A stretch of 64,000 bases of DNA from Mycetocola miduiensis. Lineage in GTDB: Bacteria > Actinomycetota > Actinomycetes > Actinomycetales > Microbacteriaceae. The notes under the pieces were generated by a model. That model worked only from the letters and a program-made list of their open reading frames with translations, was not told the origin of the DNA and did not search any database. The stretch's first letter is position 1, and the number at the start of each line of letters is the position of its first letter. The stretch lies in the NCBI RefSeq assembly GCF_900115155.1, contig NZ_FOVM01000001.1, positions 682,001 through 746,000 of the forward strand. Reading direction: 5' to 3'. The position numbers and the translations under genes are program-made. Positions 34,113 through 41,751 of the stretch are shown piece after piece.

Positions 34113-34661
34113 CTAGAGGTCCACCGCTTTGTTCTCGCCGACGTCCGGTTCGGTGTGAGTGACGATTGCTTTGGCGATCTTGAACGCCGTCACCACGCCC
34201 GGTTCGTTCGACGCCCAGTATTCGGCGGATTCGGCGCTCAGCTTGATAAGCGCAACCGTCGGGTCGTCCTTTCCCTCTGGGAACCACGCTTCAACGACAG
34301 GGGTCCAGAGCTCGTCGACCTTGGCCCGGTCGTGCACGATGCTCGCGGTCCCGGCGACCGACAGGTAGCCCTTGCCTGATTCGAAAGCGGCGTTCACCTG
34401 GTTGTTTGCGCGGATGTCGTCGACTTTCGAGCTGGGATCCTGGGTGAAGAACCACAGGTCCCCGTCGAACTCGACCTGCTGGGCGGCGAGCGGGCGGCTG
34501 TGCAGGTGGCCGGTTGCGGTGATGGTGGTGACCAGGGCGATTTTCGCCGACTTCACCAGAGCGGCGATGGTCTTCATGTCCTCGTCGTCGGCCGGAATGA
34601 AGGTGTCGGTCGGGACGGTTGTGTTGGCGGGGGTTGCGATCTCGTCGTCGCTGAACGTCAT
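34113..34661 (-). CDS. Pyridoxamine 5'-phosphate oxidase-like general stress protein
   Basis: A 182-residue FMN-binding split-barrel protein. The sequence ALVTTITATGHLHSRPLAAQ, then DLWFFTQDPSSKVDDI and GKGYLSVAGTASIV, fits the general stress protein 26 group of the PNPOx family. These bind FMN or F420. About 40 N-terminal residues precede the barrel. ATG at 34661 is used; a longer frame to 34772 runs into the next gene's end region and is Arg-rich noise. Confidence 0.88.
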   Translation of the reverse strand: MTFSDDEIATPANTTVPTDTFIPADDEDMKTIAALVKSAKIALVTTITATGHLHSRPLAAQQVEFDGDLWFFTQDPSSKVDDIRANNQVNAAFESGKGYLSVAGTASIVHDRAKVDELWTPVVEAWFPEGKDDPTVALIKLSAESAEYWASNEPGVVTAFKIAKAIVTHTEPDVGENKAVDL

Positions 34662-34782
34662 GGCTCTCCTTGGTTCGTGTGCGCGCGTTTTTGTTGTGGA
34701 TGCGCGGTTTGTGGATGCACGGTTTGCGGTGCAGGGCGAGAACGCGAGGCGTCGAGTGCGACGCATCGACATCGTCTTCGCG

Positions 34783-35511
34783 TCACCGTGGGCTGAGCAG
34801 CTTTTGCAAATCCGTCTTGCTCATTCGGGAGAAGCCGGAAAGTCCCGCCGACCTGGCCTGCTGCCTGAGCTGAAGCAGCGTCGGTTCGGCTGATTTGCGC
34901 CGGCCTCTTCTTGCGGTGCCTGCCGTCGGCGCAGAAGTGGCGGCAGGCGCCGTCAGCTTCGACACAATTGCGTTTCTGGTTCCACGCGCCGGCGCCGTGG
35001 CCGTGCCTGAGGCGGTACTCGCAGCAGTGGGGCTCGCAGCGGTGGTGCTCGGGCTGCTTGCGGCTGTCGTTGCGCTCCGAGTGGGAAAAGACCGGACGAC
35101 AGGCTTGTCGGATTGACCTGGCTTCGGTTTGGGGGCTTTGTCTTTGCTGATGGCCTTGCTCTTCTTGCCGCCCATGCTCGCTTTCGCGTCCTTTGCCTTC
35201 GCCGGCTTGTCGGCCTTGGAGGCCTTGATCTTCACAGCTTTCGAGGGCTTCTTGACGTCTTTTGCCTTTTTGGAAGCCGCTGCGGACTTTGCGGGCTTGG
35301 TGGGCTTCTTGATCGCGCCGGACTTCTGCGCTGTGGCGGTCCGCTTCGGCGACCCGCTGAGGCCCTTGTCAAGTTTTGCCTTCAGGCCGGCAGCGTCCTT
35401 GCGTGCACCCTTATCCGACTTCTTTGCCGCCTTCGTCGCGGCCTTGATCGCGTCGAGAGCATTCTTGAGGGCGTTCTTCGCGGCCTTGTCGTTCTTGGTC
35501 AGCTGTGCCAT
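34783..35511 (-). CDS. Histone H1-like Lys/Ala-rich DNA-binding protein with Rho-N/SAP-like end
   Basis: A 242-residue, strongly basic protein. Residues 1-135 are Lys/Ala/Pro repeats of the eukaryotic H1 C-terminal kind, with many AKKSDK, KKPTKPAK and KADKPAK-type units. A Ser/Thr/Ala stretch follows (140-200). The last 35 residues (TLLQLRQQARSAGLSGFSRM) resemble a Rho N-terminal or SAP-like helix-extended-helix DNA-binding unit. Similar tails occur on mycobacterial HupB. It probably compacts DNA or binds RNA. It starts at ATG 35511 with a GGAAGGGACA ribosome-binding site. Confidence 0.8.
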   Translation of the reverse strand: MAQLTKNDKAAKNALKNALDAIKAATKAAKKSDKGARKDAAGLKAKLDKGLSGSPKRTATAQKSGAIKKPTKPAKSAAASKKAKDVKKPSKAVKIKASKADKPAKAKDAKASMGGKKSKAISKDKAPKPKPGQSDKPVVRSFPTRSATTAASSPSTTAASPTAASTASGTATAPARGTRNAIVSKLTAPAATSAPTAGTARRGRRKSAEPTLLQLRQQARSAGLSGFSRMSKTDLQKLLSPR

Positions 35512-35709
35512 GACATGTCCCTTCCGGGCGGTCCGGAGCCCGTTGCCATCGATGATGGCACTGTTGAGTACTCGCGGCTACCTCTTTCCACCCGGAGGAT
35601 TCTGTGAGAGGTGGCGGGTATGTCAGGAACGACTCGGGCGCTCTCGGTTGCCTCCGCAGGCCGGTGGCCACCCATTGAAGCGGACTCCGCACGGGTCTAA
35701 CGTCGGCTT

Positions 35710-37140
35710 GTGATGGAGTGGTTCGCCGCTGAGGACTATGAGCTCGCCCGCCAAGTTCTCCAGCGCGGCATAGCGGCGCTGTACCTCATCGCGTTCATAG
35801 CGGCGGCGAACCAGTTCCCGGCGCTGCTCGGCGAGCGGGGACTCTTGCCCGCACCGTGGTTCCTGCGCCGCGTCAGCTTCAAGCAGTCGCCGAGCCTGTT
35901 CCATCGTGGCTACAGCGACGACCGTCTCCTCGCGGTCGCGGCGGTCGGCGCCGGCATCTCCGCGACACTCGTGGTCGGCCTGCCGCAGTCCGGGCCGCCA
36001 TGGCTGCCGATGATCGCGTTTCTCGTCGTGTGGGCCCTGTACCTCTCGATCGTGAACATCGGCCAGACGTTCTACGGTTTCGGCTGGGAGAGCCTGCTCC
36101 TCGAGGCCGGCTTCGTCGTCGCGTTCCTCGGCTCAGACCAGGTCGCGCCGCCGCTTCTGGTTATCCTGTTCCTGCGGTGGCTGGTGTTCCGACTCGAGTT
36201 CGGCGCCGGCATGATCAAAATGCGCGGGGGTCGCGAATGGCGTGACCTGACCGCCCTCATGTACCACCACGAGACGCAACCGATGCCGAACCCGGTCAGC
36301 TGGTTCGTGCACCACCTGCCGAAATGGTTCCACCGCGGTGAAGTGATCGGCAGCCACTTCGCTCAGCTCGTGGTGCCGTTTTTTCTATTCACACCGCAGC
36401 CCGTGGCATCCGTTGCGGCGACGATCATCATCCTCACCCAGTTGTGGCTGGTGTTCACGGGCAACTTCGCGTGGCTCAACTGGATCACGATCGTGCTGGC
36501 ATTCTGCGCGATCGACGATGAAACACTCAGGGCTGTGCTGTCGTTCGACGGCCTCAGCACCGAGTATCCGCCGACACCGCTCTGGTTCGACGTGGTGGTG
36601 ATCGCGGTGATCGTATTCCTGCTCGTGCTCAGCTGGCAGCCCCTCGTGAACCTTTTCGCCCGGCACCAGCTGATGAACGCGAGCTTCAACCGGTATCACC
36701 TGGTCAACGCGTACGGTGCGTTCGGCACGGTGACGAAGGTGCGGATCGAGGTCATCGTCGAGGGGTGCGCCGATGAGAACCCCGGGCCGGCATCAGAGTG
36801 GATTCCATACGAGTTCAAGGGGAAACCGGGGAACGTGAGGCGCATGCCGCCTCAGGTCGCGCCGTACCACCTGCGGCTGGACTGGTTGATGTGGTTCCTC
36901 GCGCTCGGTTCGCCTGACTCCCGGTGGTTCCAGATGTTTGTCGTAAAGCTTCTCGAAGGCGACCGGCGCACGCTACGGCTGATGGACGTGAACCCGTTCC
37001 CGGATGCTCCGCCCCTCTGGATCCGCGCCCGCGCGTTCCGGTACCGCTACTCGACCTGGGCCGAACACCGGGCTACCGGCGCCTGGTGGGTACGCACCCC
37101 GGTCGGCACACTCCTGGAGCCGGTGTCGCTGCCGCGCTGA
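35710..37140 (+). CDS. Lipase maturation factor family protein
   Basis: A 476-residue membrane protein with about nine hydrophobic segments and a C-terminal soluble domain after residue 320. The N-terminal VLQRGIAALYLIAFIAA, followed by GFGWESLLLEAGF and KMRGGREWRDLTALMYHHET, matches the LMF1/LMF2 family, known from vertebrate lipase folding but common in Actinobacteria, where the role is unknown. GTG at 35710 or ATG at 35713 starts the frame, and neither has a clear ribosome-binding site. A 19-bp-stem hairpin lies 22 bp after the stop. Confidence 0.9.
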   Translation: MMEWFAAEDYELARQVLQRGIAALYLIAFIAAANQFPALLGERGLLPAPWFLRRVSFKQSPSLFHRGYSDDRLLAVAAVGAGISATLVVGLPQSGPPWLPMIAFLVVWALYLSIVNIGQTFYGFGWESLLLEAGFVVAFLGSDQVAPPLLVILFLRWLVFRLEFGAGMIKMRGGREWRDLTALMYHHETQPMPNPVSWFVHHLPKWFHRGEVIGSHFAQLVVPFFLFTPQPVASVAATIIILTQLWLVFTGNFAWLNWITIVLAFCAIDDETLRAVLSFDGLSTEYPPTPLWFDVVVIAVIVFLLVLSWQPLVNLFARHQLMNASFNRYHLVNAYGAFGTVTKVRIEVIVEGCADENPGPASEWIPYEFKGKPGNVRRMPPQVAPYHLRLDWLMWFLALGSPDSRWFQMFVVKLLEGDRRTLRLMDVNPFPDAPPLWIRARAFRYRYSTWAEHRATGAWWVRTPVGTLLEPVSLPR

Positions 37141-37151
37141 GGCATTCTTGC

Positions 37152-37216
37152 GCGGGTTCACGCGTTCCGGTCACGCTCACGTGGCGCACCGCGTGAGCGT
37201 GACCGGAACGAGTGAT
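37152..37216 (+). repeat. 65-nt hairpin repeat, copy D
   Basis: A perfect 19-bp stem (37163-37181 with 37192-37210) around a 10-nt loop, between convergent genes. The ends GCGGGTTCAC and GAGTGAT and the loop-side GCACCGCGTG match copy C, but the arms carry different bases that still pair. It probably terminates both flanking genes. Confidence 0.85.
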
Positions 37217-37224
37217 GCGGGGCG

Positions 37225-37419
37225 TTACTCGGCGGGGCTGTCGTCCGACGACTGGCCAGCGTTGCCGTTGCCTTCGCCCATGCCTGTGCCGTCGCCGATT
37301 CCCTCGTCGGCGCCAAAGCCGGCGTCGTCGACCGAGTCCCCCGTCTGGTCGTCGTCGAGTGGGCTGTTGTCGAAGCCGAAGTCGCCGTTGTCGTTTGATG
37401 CCATGTCGTTGGATGTCAT
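37225..37419 (-). CDS. Small acidic, disordered hypothetical protein
   Basis: A 64-residue protein made almost only of Asp, Gly, Asn, Ser and Ala, which suggests a disordered acidic chain. I do not recognise it. It has no ribosome-binding site. The sequence CCGTAGCCTC just before ATG recurs before another small acidic gene at 40897, where TAGCCT would be a -10 box 6-7 bp from the start codon, implying leaderless mRNA in both. Confidence 0.6.
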   Translation of the reverse strand: MTSNDMASNDNGDFGFDNSPLDDDQTGDSVDDAGFGADEGIGDGTGMGEGNGNAGQSSDDSPAE

Positions 37420-37490
37420 GTGGGGAGGCTACGGGGTGGAATGTCGGTGGAGCGAGGCCTTGACGGGGCGGCCAGCGCCGTGGCATCCGG

Positions 37491-37558
37491 CTGGCGCGGG
37501 TGAAATGGTGGTGCGCTACTGAATTTCCTCCCGCGCGCGGCCGGAATACCCGCCCGAC
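37491..37558. repeat. CGCGCGGG-rich intergenic repeat, copy 5
   Basis: GGCGCGGGTGAAATGGT here matches the start of copy 1 at 3052. Later arms (CTCCCGCGCGC) are partly changed. It lies in the divergent promoter region before the CYTH-CHAD gene. Confidence 0.6.
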
Positions 37559-37615
37559 CGCCCGAGGCGGGCCGACCGGTGGCCAGCGGGCCACCGTGCA
37601 GTCGACAATGGGGGT

Positions 37616-39172
37616 ATGACGAACACCGCCGAGGCCGGCCACCACTCCCAGAGCGAGATCGAGCGCAAGTATGACGTCGAGGAGGGGGCGAGCGTCCCAG
37701 ACCTCAGCGCCGTCGACGGGATCGCGTCGGTCAGAACCCTGGAGCCCGTGCACCTCGAGGCCGTGTACTACGACACCGACAACCTCGATCTGGCTGTGCG
37801 ACGCATTGTCGTCCGCCGTCGAACGGGCGGCGGAGACGCCGGCTGGCACATCAAGAAGCCCGCGGCCGAGGGACGCACCGAACTGCACTGGCCGCTCGGC
37901 GACGACACGGGCACCGTGCCAGACGCGATCCTCGAACAGGTGCGCGCGTGGGTGCGCAACCGCGACCTCACCCCGCTGGCTCGCATCGCAACAACACGCA
38001 CCGCGATCCACCTGCAGGATGCCGACGGCAATGGCGTCGTCGAGATCGCCGACGACGAGGTCACCGCCACGGACCTCCGCAACGGCGAAGAACGGAGTTG
38101 GCGGGAGTGGGAGGTCGAACTCCTCGACGCTGCCCCAGACACAGAGGAAGGCCGCACAGCCCTCCTCGACCAGATCGCAGGCCTCATCGCCGAGGCGGGC
38201 GCTCACCCCTCATCGAGCGTCGCCAAGATCGCTCGGGCGCTCGGCGCCGATTCGCTCACCGAGGTAACTCCGAAGGATGCCACCCCGGCGGTAAACCCCT
38301 CCGCGACCGACGCTGACGGCAGCACGGCATCCGTTGTGATCGTCGGGGCGATCGGAGATCTTGTAAACGCGCTCGAACAGGCCGACCCGGCCGCCCGTGC
38401 CGACGAACCTGACGCAGTGCACCGGATGCGCACGATCGTGCGGCGCCTGCGTAGTGTGCTCGCCGCCTACCGCGCACTGTTCGACCGCGACGTGACGAAC
38501 GACCTCCGGGACCGGCTGAAAACGATCGGCGACGCGCTCGGATACGCCCGCGACCTCGAAGTGCAGGCGATCCGCGCCGAGGGGCTGCTCGAGACGCTAG
38601 GCCAGCCCGAGAACGACGCCCGAACCCGCCTCGTCGACGGCACTCGCGAGCGCTACGGCAAGGCCCACCGCCATCTCAAGAGCGTGCTGTCGTCTCCCGA
38701 GTATTTTCGCCTGCTCGATGACCTCGATGCGTTCGTCGCCGATCCCCCACTGACCGATGCCGCCGCGAAGAGCGCGAAGAAAGTCGTGAAGAAGGTGCTG
38801 GCCCGTGAGATCCGGCGGGTGGAGAAGCGGTCGGATGCCGTCGCCGCGTCAGACGGTGACCTTGAGTCCCAGCTGCACGCGGTCCGCAGGGCGGGCCGTC
38901 GCCTGCGCTACGCCGCGGAAGCAGCCGAGGTTGCGGGGGTGGGGCGGTCTGCTGCCGTCGCGGCCGCGGGCGAACGGGTGCAGGACACACTCGGCGAGCA
39001 CCGGGACTGCATCCTGTTCAGCGGTCACCTCTCACGCACCGCTGGCAGGGCCGAAGCAGCCGGCGAGAAAACGGCCGTCTACACGACGCTGTCGGAATTG
39101 AGCGCCCGGAGCGGGACCGCAGCGCTCGCCGAGTCCACGAGCGCCCTGGCTGAGGTGCGTAACCTCCACTGA
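37616..39172 (+). CDS. CYTH-CHAD domain protein
   Basis: A 518-residue two-domain protein. The CYTH domain (residues 12-210) starts with the ExExK-type EIERKYDV motif and has many acidic and basic residues lining a triphosphate tunnel. The CHAD domain (250-515) is helical, with paired His/Arg-rich motifs such as [20 protein letters not shown] enzymes cleave triphosphates, and CHAD domains bind polyphosphate, so the protein probably acts on or senses polyphosphate. ATG at 37616 is used. It is monocistronic; nhaA begins 92 bp downstream. Confidence 0.93.
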   Translation: MTNTAEAGHHSQSEIERKYDVEEGASVPDLSAVDGIASVRTLEPVHLEAVYYDTDNLDLAVRRIVVRRRTGGGDAGWHIKKPAAEGRTELHWPLGDDTGTVPDAILEQVRAWVRNRDLTPLARIATTRTAIHLQDADGNGVVEIADDEVTATDLRNGEERSWREWEVELLDAAPDTEEGRTALLDQIAGLIAEAGAHPSSSVAKIARALGADSLTEVTPKDATPAVNPSATDADGSTASVVIVGAIGDLVNALEQADPAARADEPDAVHRMRTIVRRLRSVLAAYRALFDRDVTNDLRDRLKTIGDALGYARDLEVQAIRAEGLLETLGQPENDARTRLVDGTRERYGKAHRHLKSVLSSPEYFRLLDDLDAFVADPPLTDAAAKSAKKVVKKVLAREIRRVEKRSDAVAASDGDLESQLHAVRRAGRRLRYAAEAAEVAGVGRSAAVAAAGERVQDTLGEHRDCILFSGHLSRTAGRAEAAGEKTAVYTTLSELSARSGTAALAESTSALAEVRNLH

Positions 39173-39264
39173 GCCGCCGGGCGCCCGCCTGTAGAGTGGA
39201 TGCCGGTGAGCCGGGAAGTCTGGTCGGCATTGTCTTCTGTCGACCCGTCCAGCAAGGAGCCCCC

Positions 39265-40593
39265 GTGGCGAACACCCCACCGAAACCGTCCCCCAGCCTC
39301 TTCGGCCGTGGAAGCTATTCCGAAGCCGTGCGGATCGGCGACATTCTCCGCAAGGAGACCGTCGGCGGACTGTTGCTCGTCGCCGCGGCAGCGATTGCCG
39401 TCATCTGGGCCAATTCGCCGGCATCTGATGCGTATTTCGCGATCCGCGACTTCACCATCGGCTATGAACCGTGGCACCTCGAGCTGAGTCTCGGAACGTG
39501 GGCGTCTGACGGACTTCTCGCCATCTTCTTCTTCCTCGTCGGACTGGAACTGAAACGAGAGTTCGTCGCCGGAGACCTCAGTCAGTTCAGCAAGGCCGTC
39601 ATCCCCGTCGCAGCGGCGGTGGGCGGGGTCGTTGTCCCGGCCGTGATCTACGTCGCGATCAATCTCAACGACCCGGAGGGCATCCGCGGCTGGGCCATTC
39701 CGACGGCGACCGACATCGCCTTCGCCGTCGCCGTCCTCGCCATCATCGGCTCTCATCTGCCGAGCGCCCTGCGGATTTTCCTGCTCACCCTCGCGGTCGT
39801 CGACGACCTGATCGCGATCAGCATCATCGCCGTGTTCTACACGAACGAGATCTCCGTGCTCCCACTCGTGCTGTTCCTTCTTCCGGTCGCGGTGTACGCG
39901 TTCGTTGCGCACCGGTACCGCCGGTTCTTCGGGCTGCACGCGAGTGCGGCCTGGCTGATCCTCCTGCCCCTCGGGGTGATCGCGTGGGGGCTGCTCCACG
40001 CCTCCGGTGTGCACGCCACCATCGCCGGAGTGGTGCTCGGATTCGCCGTGCCCGTTCTTCGCAGCACGGCAAGCGGTGGCCCAGCAGCCGGCCCGGGTCT
40101 CGCGGAGATCTTCGAACACCGCTTCCGCCCGATCTCCGCCGGTTTCGCGGTCCCCGTGTTCGCATTCTTCGCGGCCGGTGTCGCCATCGGTGGCTGGGAC
40201 GGCTTCACCTCGTCCCTCGTCGACCCGGTCACGATCGGCATCATCGTCGCGCTTGTGCTCGGCAAACCGATCGGCATCGTTGCGACCACCTGGGGAATGG
40301 CCCGGTTCACCCGAGCGCGGCTCGACGCCTCCCTCGCTTGGATCGACCTCGTCGGCATCGGGCTGCTTGCCGGCATCGGCTTCACTGTGTCGTTGCTCGT
40401 CGCCGAACTGAGCTTTGGCCTCGGCGATGTACAGAACGACCACGCCAAGGTCGGCATCCTGTTGGCGTCCGTGCTCGCCGCGGTGCTGGCATCCGCTCTG
40501 CTGATCAGCCGCAACCGCCGGTACCGCCGAATCGAACAGGAAGAACGAAGGGATGCCAACAACGACGGCATCCCGGACGTCTACCAGCGCTGA
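39265..40593 (+). CDS. nhaA: Na+/H+ antiporter NhaA
   Basis: A 442-residue antiporter with about 12 membrane segments. The ion-binding pair is in [12 protein letters not shown] (two adjacent Asp), and [13 protein letters not shown] and [10 protein letters not shown] are also NhaA signatures. It exchanges sodium for protons across the membrane to control pH and salt. GTG at 39265 is preceded by AAGGAG at the right distance; a longer frame from 39196 adds 23 residues. The C-terminus is a short acidic/basic cytosolic tail. Confidence 0.95.
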   Translation: MANTPPKPSPSLFGRGSYSEAVRIGDILRKETVGGLLLVAAAAIAVIWANSPASDAYFAIRDFTIGYEPWHLELSLGTWASDGLLAIFFFLVGLELKREFVAGDLSQFSKAVIPVAAAVGGVVVPAVIYVAINLNDPEGIRGWAIPTATDIAFAVAVLAIIGSHLPSALRIFLLTLAVVDDLIAISIIAVFYTNEISVLPLVLFLLPVAVYAFVAHRYRRFFGLHASAAWLILLPLGVIAWGLLHASGVHATIAGVVLGFAVPVLRSTASGGPAAGPGLAEIFEHRFRPISAGFAVPVFAFFAAGVAIGGWDGFTSSLVDPVTIGIIVALVLGKPIGIVATTWGMARFTRARLDASLAWIDLVGIGLLAGIGFTVSLLVAELSFGLGDVQNDHAKVGILLASVLAAVLASALLISRNRRYRRIEQEERRDANNDGIPDVYQR

Positions 40594-40597
40594 CCGA

Positions 40598-40897
40598 TCA
40601 GCTGATGCCGGCGTTGCCTTCGAGGTCGATCTCGTCCGGGTCGACCTCGATGTCGCCGACATCGTCCGGGCCGCCGGTGCCCGGCAGTAGGTTCACGTTC
40701 TCTGGGTCGATGTCCTGATCGTCAAGTGCCTGGGACTGCGGGGAGTCCTGGAGTTGTTCGGTCTCACGCCCGCTCGATGGGCTGTATGACATGTCCTTGT
40801 CGGTCTGCTCGGTGTCGTTGAGGTTGCCGCCGGTGTTTGCCTGCGTCACCGGGTCGCCGCTCGGGGCGTTGCCGGGGTTCAGTGTCTCGTCGCTCAT
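40598..40897 (-). CDS. Acidic disordered hypothetical protein
   Basis: A 99-residue protein rich in Asp, Glu, Asn, Gln and Ser, with no hydrophobic core. I do not recognise the family, although similar short acidic proteins are annotated as hypothetical in Microbacteriaceae. Its stop lies 4 bp from the nhaA stop. The start ATG at 40897 has the same upstream CCGTAGCCTC as the gene at 37419, and no ribosome-binding site. It may be leaderless. Confidence 0.65.
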   Translation of the reverse strand: MSDETLNPGNAPSGDPVTQANTGGNLNDTEQTDKDMSYSPSSGRETEQLQDSPQSQALDDQDIDPENVNLLPGTGGPDDVGDIEVDPDEIDLEGNAGIS

Positions 40898-40961
40898 GGG
40901 TCCGAGGCTACGGTCCCAAACTGCGGCTGAGAAACCCCTTGCATTCGGGAGGGCCGTTCGT

Positions 40962-41045
40962 AACTGCGGAGAAAATCGCTCGCGGTGGCTGTTTCGGCCC
41001 GAAAGCGGGGTTTCTCGGTAGAAACTCCGCAGTTGCAAACGCGGG
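40962..41045 (+). repeat. 84-nt palindromic repeat, copy a
   Basis: AACTGCGGAG at the left end pairs with CTCCGCAGTT near the right end (10 bp), and inner TTTCGGCCCGAAA forms a second hairpin. It aligns without gaps with copies at 44197 and 47082. It lies between the acidic gene and the PepSY gene. Confidence 0.7.
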
Positions 41046-41063
41046 TGTGCCCGCTCATCGTGC

Positions 41064-41097
41064 AAAAGGGGCCAGACGCAGTGCGTCCGGCCCCTTT
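41064..41097 (-). terminator. Terminator of the RR/HK/PepSY operon
   Basis: AAAGGGGCC (41065-41073) pairs with GGCCCCTTT (41089-41097), with a further inner GACGC/GCGTC stem. On the minus strand it follows the PepSY stop by 14 bp and is followed by TTTTGC. It could work in both directions. Confidence 0.85.
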
Positions 41098-41111
41098 CTG
41101 CTGCGCGATTA

Positions 41112-41675
41112 CTACTTGTCGTCGTTGCCGTTGTGTCCCGAGTCGTCGTTGCCGTTGTGGCCCGAGTTGGCGTCGTCGTCGACCCGCACCACGGTGAAGG
41201 CGGCGTCGAGTTCGACCTCGACCTCGGTGCCGTCCTCGCGGGTGATCTTCACCTCGAAAGCGTGGTCGCCGTCGTCGCTTCGCTCGACCTCGGTGACCGT
41301 GCCGGGTTCGGCAGCGAGGGCGGCCGCTTCGGCGCTGGCGTGCTCATCGGCGGTCACCGCGCCGTTGTCGTCAGTGCCCTTGTCGGCGTCGGCGTCGACG
41401 CGCACAACGGTGAAGGTGTCGTCGAGCCTCACGTCGACTTCGCTGCCGTTGTCGAGGGTGACCTCGACCTCGTAGCCGCCGTGTTCGGCTTCCGCCTCGG
41501 TCACGCGGCCTTCACCGGTCTCGGCGAGTGCAGCTTTCGATGCCATGTCGAGTGTCGTGCCGGCGAGCGGGGTGTCGTCGTCGTTCGAGCTGTTGGCGGC
41601 GACGGCAGCGCCGGTTCCTCCGAGCACGAGTACAGCGGCGAGAGCAGATCCGATGATCACTGTTTTCTTCTTCAC
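41112..41675 (-). CDS. Exported PepSY-repeat protein
   Basis: A 187-residue protein with a signal peptide or N-anchor (KKKTVIIGSALAAVLVLGG) and two PepSY-like domains in tandem. Each ends in an EVEVxLDxxFTVVRVD pattern (TLDNGSEVDVRLDDTFTVVR then TREDGTEVEVELDAAFTVVR). The C-terminus carries two SGHNGNDD repeats. PepSY domains are common in extracytoplasmic modulators next to two-component systems. GTG at 41675 has AGGAGG upstream. It lies 76 bp downstream of the kinase gene on the same strand, so it is probably a partner of that sensor. Confidence 0.85.
   Translation of the reverse strand: MKKKTVIIGSALAAVLVLGGTGAAVAANSSNDDDTPLAGTTLDMASKAALAETGEGRVTEAEAEHGGYEVEVTLDNGSEVDVRLDDTFTVVRVDADADKGTDDNGAVTADEHASAEAAALAAEPGTVTEVERSDDGDHAFEVKITREDGTEVEVELDAAFTVVRVDDDANSGHNGNDDSGHNGNDDK
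41119..41166 (-). repeat. Two 24-bp tandem repeats encoding SGHNGNDD
   Basis: Units at 41119-41142 and 41143-41166 differ at one base (T or G) and encode the last two eight-residue repeats of the PepSY protein. Confidence 0.85.
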
Positions 41676-41751
41676 GAGAGCCTCCTTGTGGCGTTTGTTC
41701 CACAGTGCCCGGCACCCGCTGAAGCCAGCCTGAAGCCTCCTGAAGAGAGTT

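Noticed and set aside
39079-40662. A 527-codon open frame on the minus strand across nhaA
   Set aside because: It is antisense to a clear nhaA gene with a ribosome-binding site. Its product is charged and repetitive, as antisense frames of GC-rich genes are, and shows no family motif.
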